Source of the DNA: Spirosoma spitsbergense DSM 19989
GTDB lineage: Bacteria; Bacteroidota; Bacteroidia; Cytophagales; Spirosomataceae
NCBI RefSeq assembly: GCF_000374085.1
Contig: NZ_KB893565.1
Location: 1-59,736 of the forward strand
Length of the DNA stretch: 59,736 nucleotides
Direction of reading: 5' to 3'
In this document: piece by piece, positions 51,071 through 59,736 of the stretch
Numbering within the stretch: the stretch's first letter is position 1
Layout of the letters: the number at the start of each line of letters is the position of its first letter
Program-made: the position numbers and the translations under genes
The notes under the pieces: generated by a model
What the model was told of the DNA's origin: nothing
The model's input: the letters and a program-made list of their open reading frames with translations, nothing else
Databases searched by the model: none

Positions 51071-53893
51071 TTACTCACCGGCAGCATCGCTGCCCGGTGT
51101 ACTGGTTTTGCCAATGCTGTAAAGCTGGTTGAAGAGCATTTTGAAGGTGCCCTGTGCCTGCGCCCGGAACGTGATTTCCGGTCCGAAAGCGTAGAACTTA
51201 CCCGCCCCAACCGGGGCCATGAAAGCCGCTACGCCATCCTGCAGATACGACTGGCCCCAGGCCCAGCCGCTGCGGAGCGGTTTGGCCGTATCGAACCAGG
51301 CAAGTGGCGTTACCTGCCCTTTGGCGATGGCTTCGGGGGCCAGCTTGAATACAGGGCTGGCATCGAAATACACATCCGTCTGAGCGGGCAGGCCCCAGGT
51401 GGCCTGTTGGGTCGAATCGACCGCTACGCGCAGAACGCTGCCCGGAATGTAGTATTTCTCGTTGGGCAGTGGCCGGTCTTTACCGCTGCTGGTCATCTCG
51501 GCCAGTGCATTACGAACCGGTAGTTTCAGGTGGTAAGCCAGGTTCGTGCTGCTGCCGATGGTAACCACGTTGCCGCCGGCTTCCAGAAACGCTTTCAGTT
51601 GCGGTATTGATTTCTCGGCAGTAATTTTACCCAAACGCGGCTGGTATTCGGCCGGGGTGTTTTCTTTCTGCGGCTCACGCTCCATACCCTGGAATGGGTT
51701 TTCATCCTTACCGTCGAGGGCCGGAATGGCTCGGGTTACGAACACAATCACGTCATATTTCTTTTTCAGATTCCCTGCATCTACATCATTCGGATAAATC
51801 ACGTCCATCGGGAAATGATATTGCTCCATCAGCCAGCGCACCCAGCCCGACGGCATCGACCCGCCGTAGGTATCCCACAACGCAATCCGCATGGGCGATA
51901 CTTTACTCAGCATCGTAGCCGGGCGTTTGGCTAAGCCACTTACTTCCAGCCCCAGGTCTTTGGCCGATTTATCCAGCATCGTTTTGGCTTTGGCCGAAGC
52001 GGATACGAAGAAGTCGCCGGCTTCACTACCCGATTTGCCACCCGTTCCGTTTGGCATGCGGAACACCTCGATACCCGATGCCAGCAGATCGTTGACCGCA
52101 ATGAATGAGTTGTTGGCTTTGGCACTTAGCACATAACCCGCCGAGGGGGTACCCGTAACGTGGCCTTCGGGCGATTGGAGTTCGCCGAGGGGCAGCTTTT
52201 TGAATGGCCCATCGAAGCCGTCCAGTACCCGGTCAAACTGCACGTTCATCAGGTAAGCCAGCGTCCAGCCAGCGGCATCATACGGCCGAACGGGCGGGCC
52301 ACCCGGGTACTGAAAATCGTTAGGGTGGTCCTGCGGCTCAAACATATCCAGCAGGTGGGGCCGGAAGGCCTGATCGGTTTTAACCACATACGAACCCGCC
52401 GGGTAGCGTTTGCCGGCTACGGTGAAATCAGCGGTAGCCTGCTGAATCTGAATGCCCGTTTTAATGAGGGCATTCACGAATTTAGTCGCCGTTGCAAAAT
52501 CGGGCTGACTGGCCGGGATAATGAACCCGCGCGGGTCGCGCTGGGTGGGTGCCGTCATGATGGTGTCGTAATATTTAATCGGCATCCCACCCCCGCGTGG
52601 TACAAAACCATACTGTGCCAGGGCCGCGTTGGTGGGTGGTTTTACTTTTTTTGGATCGCTGTTAAAGGCTTCCTCAATGGCATCGATGCGTTTGGGCGTT
52701 AAAGCCCAGTAATCTTTACTGCCCCGCTCAATTGAGTTTTTACCCATGCGGTAGATGTTAAACAGCAGATCGTCGCTGTAGCGGGCGGCATAGCCCAGCA
52801 CGGCATAGTTTAGTGACACCGAATAGTCGATGGACTGCTTGAAGTGCCACTTCTGGGGTCTGACGGGGAATGGAGTGTTTCCATTGGGAATTAGTCGTTT
52901 GGGTACCAGTGGAATGTCTTCGGGCGTAGGATTGCCGATGATTTCGGTGAGCAGGCCAATCATGTTGTGGAAGTGCGTGGTTGTTCGCAGACCGCCGTTG
53001 TACCAGGTCGAAAATACCGAGCCGCCCAGGCGCGTAAAGCCCGGTTTATCCTCTGCATTGAGCCGGTTGATCATGGCCGCGCCCAGCGCATCGATACCCG
53101 TTATCATGAGCGGATCGAATACGTAGTTGAACGGGTCGCGGTAGGGCGGACCAGCCACGACCGATCCCGCCGGACCTCGCTGGTGGTGGTTGTACATAAT
53201 CTGCGGAATCCATTCGACAAACAACTGGCGGCCCATGTTCTGGGTTTCTTTCATGTTCATGATGAAAAAGTCGCGGTTGTTGTCGTGGCCAATGTACTTC
53301 TGATACAGTCGGGGCAGGTTGTCAGTCGAGCGTTTTTCGGGTGTTTTCTCGCGCATGTACCAATTGCTGACCAATTCCTGCCCGTCGGGGTTGGCATGGG
53401 TAAACAGGATGATGTCGTTGTCCAGAATCCGCATCGTTTCGGGGTCGGTGCGGCTTACCATCTGGTAGATTGTTTCAATAAGCTGGTGCGCTCCTACCAC
53501 TTCGGTAGCGTGCAGACCACCATCGATCCAGACAATGGCTTTCCCCTCACTGGCCAGCGCGTGAGCCTGCTCATTGGTCAGGTTTTCGGCGCGGGCCAGT
53601 TTGGTCGAAATGTCCTTATAGCGGTCCAGTTTGGCTAAGTTGGCGGGCGAAGAGACCAGCAGCATATACTGATGTCGGCCTTCTTCGGTGAGTCCAATAT
53701 CGACTAATTTCACCCGGTTAGACGCGGCCGCTATTTTCTTGAAATAGGCTTCGGTCTGGGTGTAGTTCGCCAGGTGGTAATCGTCGCCAATAGCGAACCC
53801 AAAGTGTTCTTTGGGCGAAGGAATGGTCTGGGCTATACCCTTACTAAGGCTGGTTAGCAGCAGAAAAACGAGTAAGTAAATGGGGGAGCGCAT
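51071..53893 (-). CDS. Secreted M14-family zinc carboxypeptidase-like protein (paralogue 2)
   Basis: A 940-residue exported M14-family protein (signal ending KGIAQ), paralogous to its downstream neighbour. GLHATE holds the zinc pair, HDNNRDFF the substrate-binding region, YNHHQRGPAG the third zinc ligand, and GLLTE the catalytic acid. It shares the same long C-terminal half. A 99-base gap separates it from the 878-residue paralogue. The tandem pair probably removes C-terminal residues from different peptide types; specificity cannot be read here. Confidence 0.85.
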   Translation of the reverse strand: MRSPIYLLVFLLLTSLSKGIAQTIPSPKEHFGFAIGDDYHLANYTQTEAYFKKIAAASNRVKLVDIGLTEEGRHQYMLLVSSPANLAKLDRYKDISTKLARAENLTNEQAHALASEGKAIVWIDGGLHATEVVGAHQLIETIYQMVSRTDPETMRILDNDIILFTHANPDGQELVSNWYMREKTPEKRSTDNLPRLYQKYIGHDNNRDFFIMNMKETQNMGRQLFVEWIPQIMYNHHQRGPAGSVVAGPPYRDPFNYVFDPLMITGIDALGAAMINRLNAEDKPGFTRLGGSVFSTWYNGGLRTTTHFHNMIGLLTEIIGNPTPEDIPLVPKRLIPNGNTPFPVRPQKWHFKQSIDYSVSLNYAVLGYAARYSDDLLFNIYRMGKNSIERGSKDYWALTPKRIDAIEEAFNSDPKKVKPPTNAALAQYGFVPRGGGMPIKYYDTIMTAPTQRDPRGFIIPASQPDFATATKFVNALIKTGIQIQQATADFTVAGKRYPAGSYVVKTDQAFRPHLLDMFEPQDHPNDFQYPGGPPVRPYDAAGWTLAYLMNVQFDRVLDGFDGPFKKLPLGELQSPEGHVTGTPSAGYVLSAKANNSFIAVNDLLASGIEVFRMPNGTGGKSGSEAGDFFVSASAKAKTMLDKSAKDLGLEVSGLAKRPATMLSKVSPMRIALWDTYGGSMPSGWVRWLMEQYHFPMDVIYPNDVDAGNLKKKYDVIVFVTRAIPALDGKDENPFQGMEREPQKENTPAEYQPRLGKITAEKSIPQLKAFLEAGGNVVTIGSSTNLAYHLKLPVRNALAEMTSSGKDRPLPNEKYYIPGSVLRVAVDSTQQATWGLPAQTDVYFDASPVFKLAPEAIAKGQVTPLAWFDTAKPLRSGWAWGQSYLQDGVAAFMAPVGAGKFYAFGPEITFRAQAQGTFKMLFNQLYSIGKTSTPGSDAAGE

Positions 53894-53931
53894 CGGTTAG
53901 GAAAGAGCGTTTGAATGAATGATTAGTTAGT

Positions 53932-54558
53932 CTACTTCCTTCGGAACCGAACACCCACCCGGCAATCGCCAACTTCGCCCCGTGCTTCGTCGCACACGTT
54001 TTCCTGAAAGCCTTCAATCCGGCGGCCATCCTGGAGGTTGAGGATAAATTTGAACAGAAAGTAGTCATTCTGAACTACTTTGGTCAGGTCAGTACCCGTA
54101 AATGTAGCCATCTGAGCCGCTGTTACGGTAAAGGTTTTAGGGAACTGTGTGACGGTTTCGTACAGTTTGTCGGTTGCCACCACCCGGCTTGGCAAGGGGA
54201 ACTGCGTAACACTCGGATACACGCCACCAGGGCTGGAGAGGATAATCGGGTAAGACGGGTTGCCGGTAGCGGGGGCTTTTACGAATCCCAGATACACCTC
54301 AATCGACTTTACCTCGGCTTTGCCAAACCCTTCCCAATTCAAACTGTATTCAAACTCCTGACTGGCCAGGTTGGCCGCTCCTAAATCGAAAAAAGAGGTA
54401 TTGGAGGTAACTACTGTGGGCAGGGCCGATTTGGCCGTATTCAAAGCCACCAATGGAACGGCAGTATAGGTCCACTTTTCCCATTCGTAGGTTTCTGTTT
54501 TACAAGCATCCAGGGCCAGCAGACCGAAAAAAGATAGATAAATGAGTATTTTTTTCAT
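53932..54558 (-). CDS. Hypothetical lipoprotein of the peptide locus
   Basis: A 208-residue lipoprotein (LDAC lipobox, Cys19) that I cannot assign to a family. It is rich in beta-strand-forming stretches and has a paired-cysteine, charged C-terminus (NVCDEARGEVGDC). It is encoded 12 bases after susD, which is the place where SusE/SusF-type surface binding proteins often lie, so an accessory ligand-binding role is plausible. Confidence 0.7.
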   Translation of the reverse strand: MKKILIYLSFFGLLALDACKTETYEWEKWTYTAVPLVALNTAKSALPTVVTSNTSFFDLGAANLASQEFEYSLNWEGFGKAEVKSIEVYLGFVKAPATGNPSYPIILSSPGGVYPSVTQFPLPSRVVATDKLYETVTQFPKTFTVTAAQMATFTGTDLTKVVQNDYFLFKFILNLQDGRRIEGFQENVCDEARGEVGDCRVGVRFRRK

Positions 54559-54570
54559 GAGGGTAGTTGA

Positions 54571-56169
54571 TTATTTGTCCCAGAAAACGGGAGTAATTTG
54601 CTGGGCTGCCTGCAATTTCTCCGCGTTATCAGACACGCTGCCGTTCGTAGACAGTTCAGTAACGGAGTATGTCAGGCGTAGCGGAAAGGTGTTTAGTGGA
54701 GCAATGGGTGCGGCCAGCACGGGCAAATCCGTTCGGCGATAGTCATTGTAGGATTCGATGCCGTTACCAAACAGGGCAATGTACTTCTGGGTCATCACGG
54801 CACTTAGTTTACCCGCCGGATTAGCCGCGTCATACTGGGCGGTACGGTTGGCCACAAACGCCGTAATGGTAGCCGTCGGCAACACGGGAGCCGAGTTGCC
54901 GCCCGATGTGGCAATGGTGTTGACGCTGTTGAGGTGCGCCGTAATCCCGTCCTGAAACAACTGCTTCGGGTCGCCGGTGGTGCCCATTGTGAGGGCCGCT
55001 TCGGCCAGAATAAACTTAACCATCGCGTTGGTGATAAACGGAAACACGCCTGCCCCGGAGCCATCCGTATTGGTCACTACTTTGGGCGCTCCGGTAGCCC
55101 CCGAATTGCTGAGGAATACATTGGCTGCTGTGATGTTGTTGATGGGTGCGTTGTCATACAATCCACCGGACGGATACACGCCGAAGGTAGCTTTCAGGGC
55201 GTTGTCGTTGGGCGATGCCGTTGCGTCGCCGGTATAACGGCCAAAATAACCGTTGCCAGTGGGCGTAAACCCAACGGTGTAGTTCGACGTTTGCCGGAAG
55301 AAAAAGTAGCGAAGCCGGGGGTCGTCGGTGCCAAAAAGCCGTTCCATGAAGTTCTGGCTCATATAGTAGCTTTTACTGGCCTGGTACTCGGCCCGGTACC
55401 AGGGGTGGCGGTTGGCAGGCGTTTCTGACGAGCCGAAGCGGAAAGCAAAATCCTGGGCGTTGGTGCTGATGAGCGGGGCGTTGGTGCTAAGCAGGGCCGC
55501 AATACCCGCTTTGGCTTTGTCAGGCTGTACCAGTCGAATCTGATTAAATAGTTTCAATTTCAACGAGTTACCCATCCGGATCCAGGCCGCTTTATCGCCC
55601 CTGTAAATAAGGTCGGCGGTGGTGGGTTGGATGGCGAAGTTTCCCTTAGCCGCGTCGGCCAGGCCCTCGTCGATCAGGGTGAATAGTTTGTCGTAAATGA
55701 CGTCGCCTTTCTCAAAGACCGGGTCGGTTACAGTCAGTCCTTTTATGGCATCGGTGTAGGGAATGTCGCCCCATAAATCGACCATCAGGCTGTAGATGTA
55801 GGCTTTTTGCAGTTTGGCGATAGACACGTAGTCCCATCGCTGCTGGGCGGTACCTTCGCGAATAATGATTTCGAGGTCGTCGAGGACCTGCGTGTACAGG
55901 GCGTTCCAGGATGCCTGATAATCGGTGCCATCCTGAAAGTTGCGACTGGGATTGGTGATGTACAACTGCTGCGTGAGGATGGACGTGCCCACGTTTACAT
56001 CGCGCAGGCTACCCGCCATAGACACCTGCGTGGCAGGTAAAATGAGGTCGAGTACCGGCGTTGTGGGATTGTTGGGGTCGGCGTTGATGTCGACAAAGTC
56101 TTTGCAGGAGCCTGCCAGAAAGACCAATCCCAGCAACGAAGCCGTTCGGATGGTATTGATGAAATTCAT
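54571..56169 (-). CDS. SusD/RagB-like surface lipoprotein of the peptide locus
   Basis: A 532-residue lipoprotein with lipobox LAGSC (Cys22) and the SusD-like type 2 fold, helical with tetratricopeptide-like parts. I start at ATG 56169, where the signal peptide begins; a longer frame upstream adds an unlikely N-terminus. It lies 76 bases after susC on the same strand and would form the lid on that transporter, with peptides as probable ligands because two M14 peptidases follow. Confidence 0.9.
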   Translation of the reverse strand: MNFINTIRTASLLGLVFLAGSCKDFVDINADPNNPTTPVLDLILPATQVSMAGSLRDVNVGTSILTQQLYITNPSRNFQDGTDYQASWNALYTQVLDDLEIIIREGTAQQRWDYVSIAKLQKAYIYSLMVDLWGDIPYTDAIKGLTVTDPVFEKGDVIYDKLFTLIDEGLADAAKGNFAIQPTTADLIYRGDKAAWIRMGNSLKLKLFNQIRLVQPDKAKAGIAALLSTNAPLISTNAQDFAFRFGSSETPANRHPWYRAEYQASKSYYMSQNFMERLFGTDDPRLRYFFFRQTSNYTVGFTPTGNGYFGRYTGDATASPNDNALKATFGVYPSGGLYDNAPINNITAANVFLSNSGATGAPKVVTNTDGSGAGVFPFITNAMVKFILAEAALTMGTTGDPKQLFQDGITAHLNSVNTIATSGGNSAPVLPTATITAFVANRTAQYDAANPAGKLSAVMTQKYIALFGNGIESYNDYRRTDLPVLAAPIAPLNTFPLRLTYSVTELSTNGSVSDNAEKLQAAQQITPVFWDK

Positions 56170-56245
56170 TCGTTTTTTTGCTTTTGGAGATAGTGTCCCA
56201 ACTTCACCCCCGAACATCAGGGGTGGATACATTGGGATGATCCTG

Positions 56246-59200
56246 TTAAAAACTGAACCGCAGGTTTACGCCTAACCGGCGCGTGGTTGGAATGCCGATG
56301 AAATCGAAGCCCTGCGAGTTACCCGCTCCCAGCGAACTCACTTCGGGGTCGAAGTTGAGGTGCTTCGGGAAGTTAGGGGCCAGGTACCACAGGTTACGGC
56401 CACTAATCGACAGGAATGCCCCGCCGAACGGCGTTTTGGCCAGCCACGCTTTAGGGAACTGATACCCCAATGAGACCTCGCGCAGCCGAAACACGGTGGC
56501 ATCGAACACGTTGGCTTCGTCGGCACCACCGGGGCCAAAACCACCGGAGAAGTAGTAATCCGCAACACCAATGCCAATGTTATTCGGGATTTTTTTGCCC
56601 TCGCCGTCCAGAATCGGCTGCAGGGTATTCACGTTACCCAGCACCCCCGGCCCTACCAGGATGGCCTCCCGCTCTTCGGTATCTTTAGTGACGCCCCGGC
56701 TCAGCAGTTCGTAGGCTGTGAACGAGTACATATCCCCGCCTTTTTTCCAGTCGAACAGGGCGTTGAGCGTGATGCCTTTGAAACTGAACGTATTGGTGAT
56801 GCCCCAGATAAAATCGGGATTGGGGTTGCCAATGGCCGTGGTGCGCCCCGATAGGATAGGCTTACCCGTGTTGGGGTTGACCAGGATATTACCCTCATCA
56901 TCGCGGGCGAAGGTGGACCCGCGAATCTGTCCGTAGGGCTGACCGGCAATGTGTACGCTGCCGAGGCCCGAGAAACCGCCATAGGGCAGTTCTTTTAGGT
57001 TGCCAATGTCGCGTACGATGTTGCGGTTTAGGGTAAAGGCCGACGAAATATCCCAGCGAAAACCATTGGCCAACTTGACCGGGTTAGCGCTCAGGCCAAT
57101 CTCAATACCCTCGTTGGTGGAGCGACCCAGGTTGATCACTTTCTGGGTGTAGCCCGTTGATGGGGCTGCGTTGACCGTAAAAATCTGCGATGTACTTTCC
57201 TTGTTGTAGTAGGTGATGTCCAGCCCGAACCGGTTGTTGAAAAACTGGAGTTCGGTGCCCAGTTCGAGTTCGGTAATGAATTCGGGTTTGAGTTCGGCGT
57301 TGGCCAGCAGGTCGGATTCGGTCAGGGTACTCTGCCCGTTGAAGGGCGAGGCAATGGAGCCGGTACCCGAACCAATACCTAACACCGGATTGGCAATATA
57401 GACCGTTTGGGTCTGGTAGGGCGTGGCTTCGTTACCCACCTTCGTGTAGCCCGCCCTGAGCTTACCAAACGAGAGTATGTTCTTGGGGATCTTCAGCGCT
57501 TCGGTGAAAATCAGCGACGCACTTGCCCCGCCGTACAGGTAACTCCGGTTGCTGATGGGCAGTGTGGACGACACGTCATTACGGGCCACGAGGTTCAGGA
57601 ACGCGAAGTTTTTGTAGTCCAGCGAAATATCGGTAAAGAACGCAAAATACCGCTGCTTGAAATCATTGCGGTTGTTGGGCAGCACGCGTGGAATGGTAAC
57701 GCGGGTGTTGTTGAGCGAGTTGATACCCCGGAAAATGATGCCGTCGCCGAACACTACCTGCCGCTCGGTAAGCCGCTGATTTACGTTGTTACCCAGAATC
57801 ACTTTCAGGCCGATGTTCTCGTTGATAGGTTTGGTGGCCGTAACCAGAAAGGTATTGTCCAGTTCCTGCCGATAGATGTTGTCGGTGGTGATGTTGCCGT
57901 TGGGAAAGTAGTCTCCGCCTTTTCCGTTCACGGTTATGCGCCGGTCGGTGTAGGCGTTGAATCCCACCGTGTTCTGTACGTTGAGCCAGGGCAGCACGTC
58001 CACACCAAGTACCACATTGCCATAGTAGCGGTCTACTTTGCTCGTTGTGGGACTGTTCGCGACCGACCAGTAGGGGTTATCGGTACCCACCCGGTCATAG
58101 ACATTGTTGCCGTTCAGCGGATTGGTGTTCGGGTAGCCGGTCAGGTCGTAACTCGTTGGCGCAAACAGAAGAATATCCAGAATGGATGCGCCAGCTCCGT
58201 TGGCCGCCGTAACCTGGGGCGACACCTGTGCCGTGTTGACGTAGTTGAGGGCCCCCCGAACGTAAAACTTATTCTCTAACTGGGCATTGCCACCAATATT
58301 CACGCCCGTCCGGGTAATCTCGTTCTCGGGCACGACACCCTGATTTCCTGTCCGCGACAGACCAACGGTAAGGTTACCCTTTTCCCCACCCGACGATACG
58401 GACAGGGCGTTTTCGAAGACGTTACCCGTCCGGAAAAAGTTTTTGGCGTTGTACTGAGAGAACGACTCATACGGCACCTGAACAGGCGTAGTTCCGTCGG
58501 CCTGATAAAACTGCGGAAATACAGACGACGGGTAGCGGTTGTTGGTCGTTACGGGGTGCGGAATGGTTTGTCGGGTAGGAATCAGGCTGGGAACGCCCGG
58601 ATACGGGGGCCCCCAGGAGCCGAATACTCCACTCCGATAATCGAAGTTGGTGCCCTGCCCGTAGCTGGTCTGGTAGTCAGCCAGGCCAGCTACGGTTTCA
58701 GCGGCATAACCTACGTTATAGGTTACTTCTAGCCCTTTTTTACTCTGGCTTTTTCCGGCTTTGGTCGTAACAATGATGGCTCCGTTAGCCGCCCGCGACC
58801 CGTAAAGCGCAGCCGCTGCGGCTCCTTTCAGCACAGTCATGGTCAGGATGTTGTTCGGGTCGAGGTCAAAGGCACGGTTGGTCGTAGTTGAGCCACCCAC
58901 AAAGCCGTCGGGCTGGGTGAAACTGGAATTGTCGAAGGGCACACCGTCCACCACAAACAGCGGCTGGTTGTTATTCCCCAGCGATGAGTTGCCCCGGATG
59001 GTGATATTGGTGGCTCCACCCGCGGCCCCACCCGATCCCTGCACGTTTACCCCCGCCACTTTGCCCGTAAGGGCGCGGAGGGGGTCCGGCTCCGACCGCT
59101 GCGCAAGTTTGGTGGCATCCAGGGTGCTGACGGAGTAGCCCAGCGCGTTTTTGTCGCGCACAATACCAGCGGCCGTTACCACCACCTCGCTGAGTTGTTT

Positions 59201-59491
59201 GGTGTCGGCAACCAGCATTACATCAATGGTCTGCTGTGAGCCAACCACAACTTCTTTGGCTTCAAAACCAACGGACGAAAAAACGAGTACGGCTTTCCGG
59301 TCCGGGGCTACTATTTGGTAGCGTCCGTCGGCATCGGTAACCGTTCCGGTAGTGGTGCCTTTTATGGTTACGGTGGTACCGGGCAGCGGGGTTTTCTCCC
59401 CAGAGTCGCTCACCCGCCCACTCACTGTGCTGGTTTGGCACAGGGCATAAAGCGGAATCAGCATGATAAATACAAGTAACCTTAGTTTCAT
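56246..59491 (-). CDS. SusC/RagA-type TonB-dependent transporter of the peptide locus
   Basis: A 1081-residue receptor with a signal peptide (ending ALCQ), a carboxypeptidase-regulatory-like domain (VSGRVSDSGEKTPLPGTTV), plug (LFVVDGVPFDNS, AAAALYGSRAANGAIIVTTK) and a barrel ending in aromatic residues (NLRFSF). It is the first gene of a five-gene operon with susD, a lipoprotein and two M14 peptidases. The operon lacks carbohydrate enzymes, so its ligand is more likely a peptide. A transposase remnant lies just beyond its promoter region. Confidence 0.93.
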   Translation of the reverse strand: MKLRLLVFIMLIPLYALCQTSTVSGRVSDSGEKTPLPGTTVTIKGTTTGTVTDADGRYQIVAPDRKAVLVFSSVGFEAKEVVVGSQQTIDVMLVADTKQLSEVVVTAAGIVRDKNALGYSVSTLDATKLAQRSEPDPLRALTGKVAGVNVQGSGGAAGGATNITIRGNSSLGNNNQPLFVVDGVPFDNSSFTQPDGFVGGSTTTNRAFDLDPNNILTMTVLKGAAAAALYGSRAANGAIIVTTKAGKSQSKKGLEVTYNVGYAAETVAGLADYQTSYGQGTNFDYRSGVFGSWGPPYPGVPSLIPTRQTIPHPVTTNNRYPSSVFPQFYQADGTTPVQVPYESFSQYNAKNFFRTGNVFENALSVSSGGEKGNLTVGLSRTGNQGVVPENEITRTGVNIGGNAQLENKFYVRGALNYVNTAQVSPQVTAANGAGASILDILLFAPTSYDLTGYPNTNPLNGNNVYDRVGTDNPYWSVANSPTTSKVDRYYGNVVLGVDVLPWLNVQNTVGFNAYTDRRITVNGKGGDYFPNGNITTDNIYRQELDNTFLVTATKPINENIGLKVILGNNVNQRLTERQVVFGDGIIFRGINSLNNTRVTIPRVLPNNRNDFKQRYFAFFTDISLDYKNFAFLNLVARNDVSSTLPISNRSYLYGGASASLIFTEALKIPKNILSFGKLRAGYTKVGNEATPYQTQTVYIANPVLGIGSGTGSIASPFNGQSTLTESDLLANAELKPEFITELELGTELQFFNNRFGLDITYYNKESTSQIFTVNAAPSTGYTQKVINLGRSTNEGIEIGLSANPVKLANGFRWDISSAFTLNRNIVRDIGNLKELPYGGFSGLGSVHIAGQPYGQIRGSTFARDDEGNILVNPNTGKPILSGRTTAIGNPNPDFIWGITNTFSFKGITLNALFDWKKGGDMYSFTAYELLSRGVTKDTEEREAILVGPGVLGNVNTLQPILDGEGKKIPNNIGIGVADYYFSGGFGPGGADEANVFDATVFRLREVSLGYQFPKAWLAKTPFGGAFLSISGRNLWYLAPNFPKHLNFDPEVSSLGAGNSQGFDFIGIPTTRRLGVNLRFSF

Positions 59492-59540
59492 ATAATTCGG
59501 GATGAGAGTTGGGTACTGATAAAAAAATTGAAAACGACGA

Positions 59541-59548
59541 CAAGTATA
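59541..59548 (-). promoter_or_regulatory. Possible -7 promoter element of the peptide susC operon
   Basis: On the minus strand TATACTTG matches seven of eight positions of the Bacteroidota -7 consensus, which would give a leader of about 43 bases to the susC start. No good -33 element was found. Confidence 0.3.
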
Positions 59549-59573
59549 GAGAATAAAAGACTGTTAACTGAAG

Positions 59574-59735
59574 TTACGCAGGGTCAATGTTTAACAAGAG
59601 ATTCTTTTGTTGGAGAAACCGGAGTTCAGCTAAAGCTGCCTGAATGGCTTTGATATACAGTCGACCTTTCAAGGCGAACTGATTCGTTGATTCAGCAAGT
59701 TTTAAGCCCTCTAACTTGACAAAAGCACAGACTGA
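59574..59735 (-). CDS. C-terminal part of a second transposase, 5' end outside the window
   Basis: On the minus strand the frame is open from the window edge to a TAA at 59574-59576, giving 53 residues of a C-terminus (segments SVCAFVKLEGLKLA, STNQFALKGRLYIKA, LAELRFLQ). The FVKLE...NQFALK...LYIKA...AL pattern is typical of the ends of IS4/IS5-like transposases. It differs from the transposase end at the left edge. Family assignment is from motif memory only. Confidence 0.55.
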   Translation of the reverse strand, partial: SVCAFVKLEGLKLAESTNQFALKGRLYIKAIQAALAELRFLQQKNLLLNIDPA

Positions 59736-59736
59736 A

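Noticed and set aside
57407..58279. A 290-residue open frame antisense to the second susC
   Set aside because: Shadow of the high-GC-third-position SusC gene; valine/glycine/histidine-rich composition and no recognisable domain.
1..59736. CRISPR arrays, rRNA and tRNA genes
   Set aside because: No regularly spaced long repeats, cloverleaf folds or ribosomal RNA sequence were seen on either strand; the only short tandem repeat is the 22-base one before murC.

Overview
The window looks like chromosome of a Bacteroidota bacterium of the order Cytophagales, most like the Spirosoma group. The reasons are two SusC/SusD pairs, SusD-like and other lipoproteins with short lipoboxes, carboxypeptidase-regulatory-domain proteins, DUF3078 and DUF5690 proteins, TAnnTTTG-type -7 promoter elements and mid-range GC. 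The genus is inferred from overall style only. Both window edges hold the C-terminal end of a transposase pointing inward (1-276 on +, 59574-59735 on -).

Region 1 (706-13203) is housekeeping: a DUF3078 protein, mscL, and then the distal half of the division and cell wall cluster in canonical order, murD-ftsW-murG-murC-ftsQ-ftsA-ftsZ. It closes with a strong terminator, an AlkD-like DNA glycosylase and a convergent ffh. The proximal half (mraZ, rsmH, ftsI, murE, mraY) is not upstream.

Region 2 (13348-23761, all - strand except one small gene) holds an AAA ATPase with a DUF4143-type C-terminus, a very large plug-domain protein with macroglobulin-like domains but no barrel, glpD, a lipoprotein, an outer-membrane beta-barrel and a secreted D-aminoacylase-type amidohydrolase.

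Region 3 (23985-45914) is the most interesting part. It is a probable organophosphonate utilisation locus built around a SusC/SusD outer-membrane pair. It has a PhnX-like phosphonatase, the FAD amine oxidoreductase that travels with it (TIGR03364 type), SusC, SusD, a Tat-type calcineurin-like phosphoesterase, a PhnZ-type HD diiron oxygenase with every recalled metal and substrate residue in register, two tandem beta-propeller/phosphoesterase fusions and a DUF5690 membrane transporter. I propose that periplasmic or surface phosphoesterases release aminophosphonates from esters, SusCD and DUF5690 import them, and two cytoplasmic routes (oxidase plus phosphonatase; HD oxygenase) break the C-P bond. 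A fibronectin-repeat metalloprotease, a lipase-like lipoprotein and a YoeB toxin-antitoxin pair are interspersed.

Region 4 (45953-48294) is a translationally coupled four-gene run: MNT nucleotidyltransferase, HEPN protein, SAM methyltransferase and a polynucleotide kinase-phosphatase-like protein. It is a candidate toxin-antitoxin/RNA-repair module. Region 5 (48335-59491, - strand) is a SusC-SusD-lipoprotein-M14-M14 operon, best read as a peptide utilisation locus. No rRNA, tRNA or CRISPR was seen.
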